64,000 nt of DNA from Marasmius tenuissimus (taxonomy: Eukaryota; Basidiomycota; Agaricomycetes; Agaricales; Marasmiaceae), in assembly GCA_029532415.1 (NCBI GenBank), contig JAQOTA010000071.1, positions 434,001-498,000 on the forward strand. The letters run 5' to 3'. The notes below the pieces were generated by a model. It was not told the DNA's origin. It was given only the letters and a program-made list of their open reading frames with translations, and did not search any database. Within the stretch, counting starts at the first letter, position 1. Each line of letters begins with the position of its first letter. This document shows, piece by piece, positions 23,453 to 34,513 of the stretch. A program made the translations under genes and the position numbers.

Positions 23453-23869
23453 CGTATCAACTTGCAGGACCCCGAGCGATAAGGGAGTTTGTATTTATGG
23501 AGTCGGACTATGAGTGCGAATACTCGGAAATTGTCGTAAAAAGCCGACATCCCGCATCTTGATTGGGCTGCGCAAAAAAATATCTTTCAGCAACTATTCC
23601 AGAAGGAGGTTACAAAAGGTAGAGGTATGGTGGTACTCACTACAACCAGGAGGAATGAATCTTGCGCAAACAGCTCAGAGAGTATTGAGGATCAAGAACT
23701 TCAACATTGGACGAAATCATGGAGTACTTGGTCGATGGAAGTCAAAAAGAACGGTCCGCACAGTTCCGATTCGCACGCAGCCGCAGCAGCATAATTAGTA
23801 CTGCGGCCCTAGATACTTTTGAAATTGTAGTTCATCTGTACTTGGCTTTGACTGGTCCATTATTCAGGA

Positions 23870-24570
23870 GGAAGAAAATAGCAGAAGTTCGACACGAGCG
23901 ACGCGCACTATCAAAATTGAAAATGAAAGTAAAAGTGAAAGTAAAATCGAAAGTCCCGCGGTGTGAGCGAAAGTCCGATGGTTTGGCGGGCAAGCAGACA
24001 TCTACAAATGGTCTCGGATGCCGCGCGGCATCTCCCCAGCGAGTTTTTCCGTGCGATACGGCTCGCCTTCCTCACTGTGCTTGAGAGGTTGGCCTATGGT
24101 TCTTATGACAGCTAAATGCACCCAAAGACGGCGGAAACCTCCTCGGAGGCTGAGAAATAGCTGTAAAAGAGTGAGAACCACCTACCGGAATACTGTGAGC
24201 ACCCCAGCTTCTTCAGAGGGCTGGAACACCGGGCGTATCACTGTGCCTGAACCTCCCAAGTTCTGGCAAGCTTCGTGGCTTGCCTGTAAGCTCAAAAACT
24301 TGTTATTGAGCTTAAATACAAGTACTACAGTGCTTTAAATATATAATACACACTTTCAAGTCCCGGGTCCACTTGTACTCACTAAGGCTCTAGGCAGGAT
24401 GCCGTGGGGGCACCCGGCCCAACGGCAGACTCGGCAAGATAAAACAGAAGCGCTACAAAAAAGTTTGACTTTCGATTCCACTCGGACTTTCACTTTCACT
24501 TCCGCTTTCACTTTCGCTTTCGTTTCCCAACGTCGCTCGTGTCGAAGCTCTCGAAAATAGATCCTCGGTA
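23870..24570. repeat. Imperfect inverted repeat with GAAAGT tracts
   Basis: The left arm (about 23885-24010) reads TTCGACACGAGCGACG, then GAAAGTAAAAGTGAAAGTAA and CGAAAG runs. The right arm (about 24560-24440) gives the same order on the minus strand: CTTCGACACGAGCGACG, then CGAAAGCGAAAGTGAAAGCG. The arms face each other around about 450 bases without a gene. This fits a miniature inverted-repeat element or a foldback duplication; target-site duplications were not identified. The remainder of 23453-24776 shows no gene. Confidence 0.5.
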
Positions 24571-24776
24571 ATTCTAGGTGACAGCGTGCTCGACAAACCA
24601 GACAACCTTGATCTAGCCCTAATAACACGGGCCCGCAGAATAGTAGTGAGCGCGAAACCGGTTCAGAGAGCTCTGAGAACTTCTGCCTACTTGTACCTGA
24701 ACGGCTGCGTCTCCCCAAATGTGTTGCAGTTGCTGACCGTCCATGTAAGAGGTAGATAGATACAAAAAATCGTACG

Positions 24777-26869
24777 CTAGTTTTGCTCGCCCTCTGATTT
24801 ACTAGCAACCACAGCACAACGATGGGCCTGATTCTCAGGTTGCTGTTCAATGAAGTTACCACTTCTCGTCGTCGAGTTCATGGGATCTTCTTGTAGAACG
24901 ATCCTTTTTCTGCGGCTAGCCGGTATTTCGTCTGTGTATCTAGGCCACTCAGGCGATCTGGCGAGCTTGAAAGTATTGGGATCGCCACTGCGCACGAACG
25001 AAAGCCAGTAGGCGATGAGTTCTTCAGCGAATGCGTTTTCAACTGGGGTCATCGGAGTGAATTCATTGGTTCCATTGACGCTGGTATGGATCGGTGATTG
25101 GCTGGAAGACATAGAGTTGAAAGAAGAGAAATGGGACTTACCCCGTGTTAGTGCCCATAAACATCATCCAATTCTCCGCTGCGTGGCCTGTCCCCTGTGT
25201 AACGTTCGCCGTGGTTGGATTGGGCTGATTATAGCGATAGGTCCAAGCACTAGGTGCATTTGCCCAGGCTTCACCGAAAATTTCTCGCTGGAGTGACATT
25301 CAACTTTCGTGTCTCGATTGCTCGGAACCTGGCGTAAAACCTACCGCACATATCAGAGCGTTCTCCCCGGAAAGGATCCGAGACCGTTGATCAGCAGAAA
25401 CAAAGTCTTTGAGAGGATACGCCTTCAACAGTGGCCTCTCACATCAGAAACCGTGCGACGACAACAGAGGGTTTGACCTACCTCGATGATATCTTGCACG
25501 TCTTCGTCAGACAAAGCAGGAAATTGCGCATGCAACAAGGCCGCAGGGTCACCACCGCTGAAGGACTCGTTTGAGGTACCTCTAAAGGGCGTTCAAAAAA
25601 GTTTGCAATATGTAAAGTTCTCGGGTACCTACCCAACCATCATCGGAACTCTTCTAAACTTGCCTTGCCTGATAAGTGTGGTTGCGTGCCCCACAATAAC
25701 TTTGCCATCGACGACCGGGTTGAACGAGTTGTAGCTGTTGTTACTAAAGAACGGGTTGAATGATGAGAGGGGGCGACGGAATGACTGATGTCATACTCAC
25801 AAGGACCTAGCAGCATCCTGAGCCATTGCCAGAGCGCTCACGCTCGCACCCCTTAAGCATGCGAGCTTTTCGTCGACAGTCGCTGCGTCACATCCTGCTC
25901 TGGAGGCGTAGAATTCGAATAGCGGCTAGATGCCATGTCAATACCGAGCCAAGACTGCACGATTGAACGTCACACCTTGACTTGCTCCGGACTTGGGGTC
26001 TTAGACCTCGCAACACTTTGTGCAATCGCGCCGGAGAAAAGACCATCTTCTTCATTCGCAAGGAGGTGATGTTGTACCGAACCACCTCCGGCACTCTGTC
26101 CATTGATGGTGACCTTGGATGGATCACCGCCGAAAGAAGCAATGTTGTCTCTGACCCATCGCAGGGCTTCAATTTGGTCCAAGAATCCTGCGTTGGAATC
26201 TCCAACTGCGGAGTCATCGAACTCGGGAATAGAGAGGAATCCCAACGACGCGAGTCGATAGTAGATCGATACGACCACGACATTGGGGCTCTGCTTGATC
26301 CAATGGTCGAATGGCCAGTTTCGGGGGTTCCCATTTGTGTAGCCTCCTCCGTGGATGTAGAAGAGGACGGGTACTGCACGGAACGCATCGTCAATGTGAG
26401 GTTTGGCTGAGTGTAGTTTTGGCTTGGAACGTACGGTTGTCTCCCTTCTTGGCTCCCACAGGGGCATAGATGTTCAAATTGAGGCAATCTTCGCTTCCTG
26501 CGCCTCCGGCGTCGCCCTCTACCAGTCCGGTATTAGTACTGTGAGGAGATATTGAAGGTGAGAGATGTGCTTACGACCGATGCTTCCTTGAATACAAAAG
26601 TCGGGGTACTCAGTTGCGTCAATAACTTCACCGTTCGACTCGGCTGTGATGCGAGTTTTGTTCAGAGGGATAGGAGCTCGGAAACGACGTTCGCCCAAGG
26701 GCGGTTCGGCATAGGGAATTCCGAGGTATGCGACAGCGTTGGGAAAGGTTCGATTGCCAAGGTATCGGGCATATCCAGTGTCAATTGTGTCTCCTGCATC
26801 GGCCGCTGATACGAATTTTACGAACGCAAGGCAGGGCCCAAGTAGAAGGAGGAAGACGAATCGCAGCAT
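24777..26869 (-). CDS. Secreted type-B carboxylesterase/lipase
   Basis: Alpha/beta-hydrolase of the cholinesterase-like family; it hydrolyses carboxylic esters outside the cell. MLRFVFLLLLGPCLA at 26869 is a signal peptide, followed by AVAYLGIPYAEPPLGERRF. SEDCLNLNIYAP marks the second conserved block. A 53-base intron brings in PVLFYIHGGGYTNG (oxyanion hole), and GQSAGGGS carries the catalytic serine (near 26118). [10 protein letters not shown] precedes it. GTGHAAENWMMF (about 25165) has the catalytic histidine. The C-terminus reads NAFAEELIAYWLSF and ends at 24777. About ten short introns interrupt the gene. The acid residue was not assigned. It is more distant from the tandem pair at 31-37 kb than those are from each other. 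Confidence 0.85.
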
Positions 26870-27656
26870 GGTCTGGTGAGCCCTTCTCGAGAAACATTCG
26901 TCGACGGATTATAAGACGCTACAGACTTCCAGCGAGAGTCAGCTGCTGCCCTTGACGCGTGCAAAGCAAGGTCATTCCGCTGTTTTGTGCGTGAGTTTGA
27001 AGGTCCGAGATTAAGCAACATGGTCATGAGGAGTAGGATTCCGGTGAGAAGTATATGATATTCCTAGCGATGAGAAACGTACGAGAGAAATTACTGGATT
27101 TAGGGCTCTCCATAGTGGTCTCCTTCTGATATTGCAGAGCTCACGAGGAAGGAGGCTTTCGTCAACGTTGACGCACTCCCAAAGGTAGTTCGTGGTTCGG
27201 ACCGATGGATTTGTATTACCGCTGCTTCAATCTCCAGGAACCATTGGACATGGGTCGCATCAGGTCGCATCAGATTCTTTAGATTTCTCTCACCATCCCG
27301 CGTGCGGCGCCGAAGTACAAATTCATCTGGTCCACTAGACATAAGACACATTTGCGAGCAGGCCAACCAGTACGCCCGCTTGTTGGGCGTGCTGAAACGA
27401 GTGTATCCCTTATATATCACGTACACACCGTCGCGGAGAAAGCGATGGCGAATGGACGGGCCGTATCGAGGCATCGTGGAAGGAATGAGTAAAGATCGTC
27501 ATTTAATTGAAGGAAGTAAGCCCGGTCAAAGCTGTAGTCGATTGCAAACATAACCAAACTGTGCCGCACCCCATTTACGGAAACCAAATGTTTGTCTTTC
27601 CGTTTTCTCTCACTGTCAGCCTCCCATCCATCCTTGTTGTACCCTAATCCCGAATA
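26870..27656. other. Divergent promoter region of carboxylesterase and LAMTOR1-like gene
   Basis: A 124-codon minus-strand frame (27474-27100) has no recognised motif, signal or plausible splice partner and is not called. No other feature seen. Confidence 0.35.
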
Positions 27657-28333
27657 ATGCTCTCTTTTCTTGACGCCTTTCGCTGCTGCTCTGGAGGAGA
27701 ATCCTCGAAAAAGCAACTCGACAACAACGAAATAGATGAAACTTCTCGGCTCATCCCAGATTCTGTGACTGAACAACCACCATCGTGAGCAATTGTTCCC
27801 TTTTTCGAAGTGTAGCTCTTTATTGATAACAAGGTTTATCTTTCGATAACTTCTTCGCCGCCTCCAGGACCCCTGCTTTGGTGTATGTCGACCAAGAACG
27901 ACTTCGAGAACGACTGGGGACCATCGTGCGGGCAAAAGAGGGGTGCGTGCTATCCCGAGTTATCATTTGGCAGGAGTGAAGACCTTATCGCCTTATTCTG
28001 GGCAGGAAAATGGTGAATGTCATAAAAAAGTCACACCTCAGAAGCCGAACACATTTCGATACCCTTGGCCCTGCATCTGGTCGTATGACCTCGACACTAC
28101 CACCCCAGAATCGACTTGTCATCGATTCGGAGAGCGAGGACGGTTCTTCTACTCAGGACGACGATAGATTGGGTGTAGATAATGGCCAGCCGCGGGTATG
28201 TGTGGTCATCTACTTCTGGCCGTGCCACGGAGGTGACGCTGAAATCCTACAGGGCAAATCTCCTTCGCCTTCGTTACAAGACGTCTTCACCCCCCAACAA
28301 AACGTCAAGCTGTCGTTGAGTTGGGAAGATTAA
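27657..28333 (+). CDS. Putative Ragulator subunit LAMTOR1/Meh1-like protein
   Basis: Four exons (27657-27784, 27868-27942, 28006-28195, 28253-28333) join in phase to 157 residues. The N-terminus MLSFLDAFRCCSGG has adjacent cysteines suited to palmitoylation, then an acidic stretch with ETSRLIP. The core reads VDQERLRERLGTIVRAKEGK and MVNV. The tail is Ser/Asp-rich. LAMTOR1 (fungal Meh1/Ego1) is a lipidated scaffold that tethers the Rag-GTPase complex to vacuole or lysosome for TORC1 signalling. The acylatable N-terminus, SRLIP-like motif and small size fit; the ending WED differs from what I know of the family. The 57-base last intron is a multiple of three, so its retention would not break the frame. 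Confidence 0.45.
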
Positions 28334-28728
28334 CACCTGGTCGAAGCGTACAGCGCAGTCGTAACTGCATCGTGCCCCCTATTAGGACTCGGACCAAGGT
28401 TCTAGTCGAGTAAAATGGACGGAGATGGGCAAAGGGGTCGTGGGTTTTCGTGTTCGGGCGGTAGTGCGCTGCACCTCATTGGCTGGGATGGGGATATGGC
28501 AGATGATATGCTCCTTGGGATTGTCGGATGAGAATGGTTCCGATACCTCTGCTGCCTTCGAATTCAGTAGCATTCACGGCTCCCGAAGGAAACATGTGGA
28601 TGAGGGTGTACTATGAATAACAATGGCAATACCGATGCGTGCCTATTTCTCTTTCCTTGTGTGGTATCATCAAGGCCTTGAGCGACGGAAAGGCAGCGAG
28701 GCTTATTCGGGTGTTGATTGGGTGCTGA

Positions 28729-29153
28729 TTGGGTTTGTTCAACGACAAGGCGGACTCCATTCGAATCTCACCTGGTCAGGATCCTTTGGTTCCTTTCCAT
28801 TCTTCTGCGATGAACGCAACCCGTGAGCTCCTTGTCTTGGCGAGCATCCGGATCTTCGAACATAATGAACGACCACCTCAGTTTTCTCAAACGATGTTGT
28901 CAATTTGCAGTTTACAACGAGAAGTAAATTTCAGCTGCAAGTCGTTACCGTCAACGACGTACGACTGGTACTTGACAGTGATGAAAGCAAGACCGCACTC
29001 ACTTTTTGCCAATCCGCTGATATTCCCACTCGCCTTTCAGACGACACATTAAGCTTTACCCGGAATCTCACCAAGGCCGCAGTGTTCACGTTCATACCAC
29101 CGTTCACCTGGACTACGCCACAACCGAGAATGGGTGAGGCTTTTGCGCTCTGA
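28729..29153 (+). CDS. Uncharacterised gene, 3' exons
   Basis: Two neighbouring pieces look coding: SIRISPGQDPLVPFHSSAMN (to about 28820), then, after a GTGAGC donor and a TTTGCAG acceptor, VVTVNDVRLVLDSDESKTAL, SADIPTRLSDD, LTKAAVFTFIPPFTW and a stop at 29153. The true start is not located; upstream pieces near 28440-28620 may belong to it. No domain was recognised. Confidence 0.35.
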
Positions 29154-29455
29154 TCCCACACGTATAACATCTAAACGCCCCAATTCTCAGGACCTCGTAT
29201 TCCGAGAATCTACTGCATACTGTTCTGGTTTTACGATTCGTTAGACAATCAGGTTCTCAAATTCGAGCACTGCGGACGCCAACACCCGTGGTTCGATAGC
29301 TTTTACCAGAAACATGCGAAAGTAATACGAACACAAGAAAGGGTGATAGAAGACTAACAGCATCAAAGAACGTGAAAACCATGGGAAGAGCAAAACGATC
29401 ATAGCAGTGAGAAGTTCGGGAGCGAGACGAAACGAGAAGAATGGAAGCCGAGAAA
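29154..29455. other. Convergent intergenic region
   Basis: 3' flanks of the two converging genes; no further feature seen. Confidence 0.3.
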
Positions 29456-30929
29456 TCAAAGCGAAATTGCCCCACCGCCCAAAAGAGTCTGACTGTTGGA
29501 CACCAATTTTTGCCTCGCGCCCTTGAGGACCTTGGCACGCTCTTCCAGAACCGTCTTGTGGTTGTCCACCCTGTTGTCAAAAGACGCGAACAGCTTGAGT
29601 TTCGACCTGGACACAGGGCTCAGTAAACGTCAACAGCGTAGAACAAGAGGAGCGGCGTACTCCATGTGTTGCTTCACCTGCGAAACGAGGAAGTAAATAC
29701 GAGAACGCGTTAGAGTACCCATCACTAGCAACGTACGAAATCGAGTACTTTTGAGTACTTTCCCATGATTTCTGAGAATAGAAAGAATCGCTGAGTGATG
29801 AGTTCTCTTGGATGTCATGAGCCTACCTTCGGCGCCCTTCATCCATTCCTCCATCGTGCATTCCTGCCATTTCGTCGCCATCTGCTGATATCTTTCCATG
29901 TGGTCTTCAACATACGCATTCGTCTGACATCCCAGGAGTCTATCGAGAGAGTTCCCATCAAAATTAGGAGGCCGATTCTGGCTACCTGGCAAAAGGTTTC
30001 CTGGATGCGCTTCCCCGTTCTGCTGGTGGTACATGTTCGCTCCCTTAGGACTGGTAAGATAGTCGGATCCAGAGTGAGATGGCCCGACCGGACTGGAGAA
30101 AGGCTGAGGTGAGAATGAATGTCGCATATAGTCCGCCTGCGAGTCAATTATGATGTTCAGAACGGGTCGTGAGCATAGAAGATTGGAAACATACCTCGGA
30201 GGGATTATCAAGCTGTTGCATCTGAGGCTTATATCTCTTCCCTACAGTCGGCGCTGCGCCTGTTGTTGAGCCCAAGTACATCAAATCCTGATCTTGATCC
30301 TGGTCTTCGTCTGGCCTCAGGCGTTTGCTCCGGTTTCTAGGTATCAGCCCAGGCAGGGTAGGGTTTTCTTCGACAGGTACGCGTTGCGGAGGCATTCCTT
30401 TGGAAAGAGACACGTTCAGCTTGAAGTTTTCCGATTCGGCTGCCAGCTGACGGGAGGCTGAGGTCGACGTATTGAAGACGCTTTCAGGAGAATTTGGGAT
30501 GGGATGAGAATGGTTTGCAATACGAGGTACAGGCGTGATGAGATTGAAGGATGAGTTTCCAGCAGGGTCACGTCTGGCTAAAGTATTTTCCGTTGAGTGG
30601 GAGTCGGCTGGAGGATTATCACGACGAGACCGCGTCAAGTTCGTCTGTCTAGATGGTGAATGCACTGGTGCTTGATTGGGTCCGGATTTCTTCATGAAGC
30701 CATTTAGATTCAGAGGTTTGGAAGCAGAGCTTGGTTTTTCGGGAGGATTTTGGATCGATTGAGCTTTGGAGGACGCGTCTGTGCGATGGAGAGGGCTGTT
30801 GAGATCTGGAGTGAATTGTCCAGTGACTACCTGCTGAGAGATTGCAGGGTCACCATTCTGGTCATTCTTCTGAGCGACCCTTGACGATGGTCTCGAACCG
30901 CCAGGGATGAAGGGAGTACGAGCGCTCAT
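29456..30929 (-). CDS. Disordered nuclear-type protein with ECM11-like C-terminus
   Basis: Exon 1 (30929-30195) starts MSARTPFIPGG and is Ser/Pro/Asn-rich with RNRSKRLRPDEDQDQDQD, a likely nuclear signal beside an acidic run. Exon 2 (30136-29827) ends in QMATKWQECTMEEWMKGAE. Short exons supply IMGKYSKVLDFVKQHM, and the last one SFDNRVDNHKTVLEERAKVL, ARQKLV and a stop at 29456. A long disordered region followed by a helical C-terminal domain containing EEW..GAE resembles fungal ECM11, a meiotic synaptonemal-complex protein. That link is by layout and a few residues only. The upstream ATG at 31040 is less likely because MSARTPF-type starts are usual in such proteins. Confidence 0.5.
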
Positions 30930-31332
30930 CCTGAGGTGGTGGAAGCGGAATGAGGAGGGGTGTGACACTTCATGGTGACTTGTGTGACCCGAGGCCATAT
31001 TTTTCCCGCGCCACAACCGCGTCTCTGTACTCACCTTCATTCAACCAGCCAAATGCTTCAGTTGTTGTGAGTGAGTCTGAAAGCTGAGATATTAGCTACT
31101 ACTCTCATGCCTTATAGCCAAGGTAGATTACATGCTTTTTGCATCCCCGGAACAAGTTTGAACACCACTGGTAAGACGTAGTGCGACTCTCGAAATTTAT
31201 CTCATTTGATACTACAACTGAGACATCAATTTCATGTACACGCGAAGCTATTTCGTGCGTGAAGCCTCCTGGGCAGTTTTCGACATGTGCGGGGGTCACA
31301 TACACACATTGCAGGACTGCTAGTCTGAATCT
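30930..31332. other. Intergenic region upstream of ECM11-like gene
   Basis: Promoter of the ECM11-like gene and 3' flank of the next carboxylesterase. No gene seen. Confidence 0.35.
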
Positions 31333-33752
31333 TCACTTCTGGTATTGATTGAGTACCCGATCAGTATTCAGAAAATCCGTTTTTTCCGTGTCCCAATCTA
31401 TAAAAACAGCTTCGGTCAGCAACACCTCCGTCACTGCCCGTGTTATAAGCTTACCATCTGGAATAACTGTGATATTACCTCGAAGGAGTTGCATAACAGG
31501 GCGTTCCTCGAGGTTATATTTCGGCCATACAGCTGTAGTGTATCAAATTAGCTCGGCGACCGATGGGTTGCAATAAGGATGACCTACACCCAGGGTTCAG
31601 ATTATAGACGAAGTTCAGGTAGAAATCAGTCATCTTGTTGGCCAACTCGACCTCGACGTCGGGGACGGGACCAAAAAACAGTTGGAGCTCAGAAGCGTGC
31701 ACAACTAGGAAGGTTCAGTCAGTTTAGAGTAAGTATGGAGACAGATCTATAGCCGTCCCAACTCACCTCCAAGCGTGAGATTGTTTCCTGGAATGAACTC
31801 TCGGAAGTAATAGGCAAAAAGATCTTGTTTCGTCGCGGCATGCTCAAAAAAGAGCCTTCGGGGCGCAAGGTACATTTCATCCGTGTACCATACCTCAGCA
31901 CGATCGAACAAGGAATCTCCCGTGCTGTACGGAGCCCCAAGAGTTCGATCATCTTGTGCCCAGAGTTGATGAGTTTGCTGTAGGACATCCTCAGTAACGG
32001 TACTGTCGTCAATCAGTAAACGCCTGATGAAATCGTCAAAAGCAGCGTCCTGAGCACTTCCAGCAAGTCCCTTGCCGAACAAACTGATGGAGTGTCCGGT
32101 GCCTTCATTTAGCTGTGGCAATACAAACATGGAGCAGAAAGATCAACAATGTCGAATAATCGTTTCGGAAAAATCGTCAAATCCAACGCACGTTAGTTCC
32201 CGCGAGGTAAGGCAGGTGCAAAAACTCTCCGCCCTTGATCTTCTCGGAAGCCTGTGTGGAGAAGAGTGACCCAGGAGAGATCGTGGGCTGCCACAACTGG
32301 CGATTGAGGGTATTCCCGATCATTTGATTGCTGATATTGAGGAGCGTCTGTAAAGCCGTGAGTCTCCAGAACGGACTATCTGTGCGTTCCGCTACAAACC
32401 TCGAAAGGAACCTCTCGGAGACATTCCAAGGAGTCCTCGCCAGTATCGCACTCTGTGGCTGCTAAGAGGCGAGCGAACGGCTTCCCAGGTCGGTCGTATA
32501 CTTCTGGAGGCGGTGAGCTCTTGCTGTTCAAAACCCCAGCGTAGGTCAGCTTATGATCGGAATATCCCTCAGTCTCGAGACTTACAATGGACCGGTCGAC
32601 GAATCTGCTATGCCAGCTCTGAAAAGAGGCACCGTAGAGCCAGGATAAAGGAACAAGGATTCGACAACGCCCGCGCCGGCAGACTGACAGGGAGGGTCAT
32701 TCTGTGAGTGGCGCTACGTCACCGAGTAGAAAGGAGGCGCAGACCTGACCCCAGATAGTGACTTTATTTGGATCGCCACCGAAAGATACAATGTTTTCTT
32801 GAATGAATCTAAGGGCTTGTATCGTATCGAGCAGTCCGGCGTTCAGGTCTTCTTTGGGAACTACAGAGCTCGCAAGCTAACGTACTGCTTCGTCAGGCAC
32901 ACTCCTCAAACTCCGAAAACAGAACTCACGAAGCCGAAGGTATTGAGGCGATAGTTCCTAGCATGCATTATCTCGCCGATCTGCTTTGCGAGTTTTGTGG
33001 AAATGAACTTACACAGAGACGAAAAGGATTGGTTTGCTGATCGCCACGCCACGCTGAATTAGCCCTGCTAGGATTAGATGGATCAGTTGTAGCTCAGCAG
33101 CGACGAACATACGTGTAGGGATCAGATCAGGCTGAGAACCCGCTCTGATTCGAGGCATACAAAGATTGTTGAACTTGCGTTAGTAGGGAGCTGGAGAAAT
33201 TTCGGAGAGGCTAGTCGTACCCGGTGGTGTAAGCCCCGCCCTGCACAGGTTTTGAGTATTGGTTATGATGCGGGCATCATGCATATGTACAGAAAATAGC
33301 GAGAGGAATCACGTACATGAAACCAGACGAGAACAGGCAATCCTGCGTTGTTGCAGGTGGTTTTGGGACGCCACACCTTTATCAAGGGCTCACCGGTTAG
33401 ATCTCAGAGATCGCGTATGACACAAAGGGCGCTGTGACCCTAGACTCACGTTTAGGAAGAGGCAATCTTCTGCGACTGGCGCTCCCAGGCTAGCGGACGG
33501 AGGCTGAGGACAAGCATTCCCGAACTGAGAAGCATCTTTGACAATCCCATCGTTCACCAGTGGCAGCGGGGCAGGGGCCTTGAACCGCCGTGTGCCAACT
33601 GGAGGGACAGCATATGGTATTCCCAGCCATTGTTCTGTGTCATTTGCGGAAACCCCAAGGAATGTTCCAGTCTTCAGCTGAACTTCTAGGCAGTTGTTAG
33701 CGAGTACCAGCGAAGAGAAAGCCAGTAAGATAGTAAGAGATTTAGGGCCCAT
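31333..33752 (-). CDS. Secreted type-B carboxylesterase, tandem copy 1
   Basis: Start at 33752, signal peptide [18 protein letters not shown], then [39 protein letters not shown] and [12 protein letters not shown]. The nucleophile elbow is GQSAGAG. An intron splits it between the Gln and Ser codons, and the exon at about 32697 starts with TCT for serine. [11 protein letters not shown] (about 31700) carries the catalytic histidine, and [18 protein letters not shown] precedes it. The C-terminus is [11 protein letters not shown] with stop TGA at 31335-31333. About twelve small introns; all pieces compared with copy 2 align. It acts extracellularly on esters of unknown identity. Confidence 0.85.
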
Positions 33753-34513
33753 AAACGTTGTTGCGATGGGATGATGGCGTCAAGGGAAGAAACCCAACAA
33801 CTTGCGTGAATTCTCCACCTCATCCCCACCCAGCCCGTTCTCACACGATCGCGGAGCCCTGTGGGAAGAATCAATACAGATGTTCTATCATTCCGTTAGT
33901 AAATTTAGTCAGCCCTCGATTCTAGTCGCGCCTTGGAGTCTCTTTGTTGAAGGCCTCGAAAAGCTGTCGCTGCTGGTTGTGCCTCGGAGATGCACCAGGA
34001 AAGCTACACCACCATTGTAGGTAGTGGTAATCCGATAAGATCCACGATAGGCTAAGGTAAGTACGGGATTGAGGACCTATCACGTGCACGGCTACGGGGC
34101 TCAGGGGCTAGAGCAGGCTAGCCACTAGACGGTAGACCCCAACTCCACCGGTAGCGAGTTCCGTCCAAAACGGGACGGGGAATTAAGCGCTCACCTATTC
34201 TACTTAGGTATTCTTCCGACAATACCCCGCAATCTCCTGGGCAAAGCAGGAATACTCGATGCCTTCTCCAAATGAACGTAAAAATACACTCTCCATTCGA
34301 GGGCATTGATCAGGACATCTCCACATACATACTAAAGCCAGACTAGACAGATCAGCCACAACCTACTGACCTTTCACCGCGACCTCTGATGCTCAATCAT
34401 ACACAGGTTCAGCCACAGGCTCGTCTCTCGATGGCCCCTAGGATGAACGGAGTCCAAGGACAAGTGTCTTTGGGAAGTATTTACATATGGTACAAGGCCC
34501 TGAACGAGGCAGT
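33753..34513. other. Spacer between tandem carboxylesterases
   Basis: Promoter of copy 1 and 3' flank of copy 2; nothing else recognised. Confidence 0.4.

Noticed and set aside
23707..24084. Frame with KVKVKVKSKV repeats
   Set aside because: Arises from the GAAAGT tract of the inverted repeat; the rest has no protein character.
27417..27935. 172-codon minus-strand frame over the LAMTOR1-like exons
   Set aside because: Antisense to four phase-consistent exons; lacks recognisable domains.
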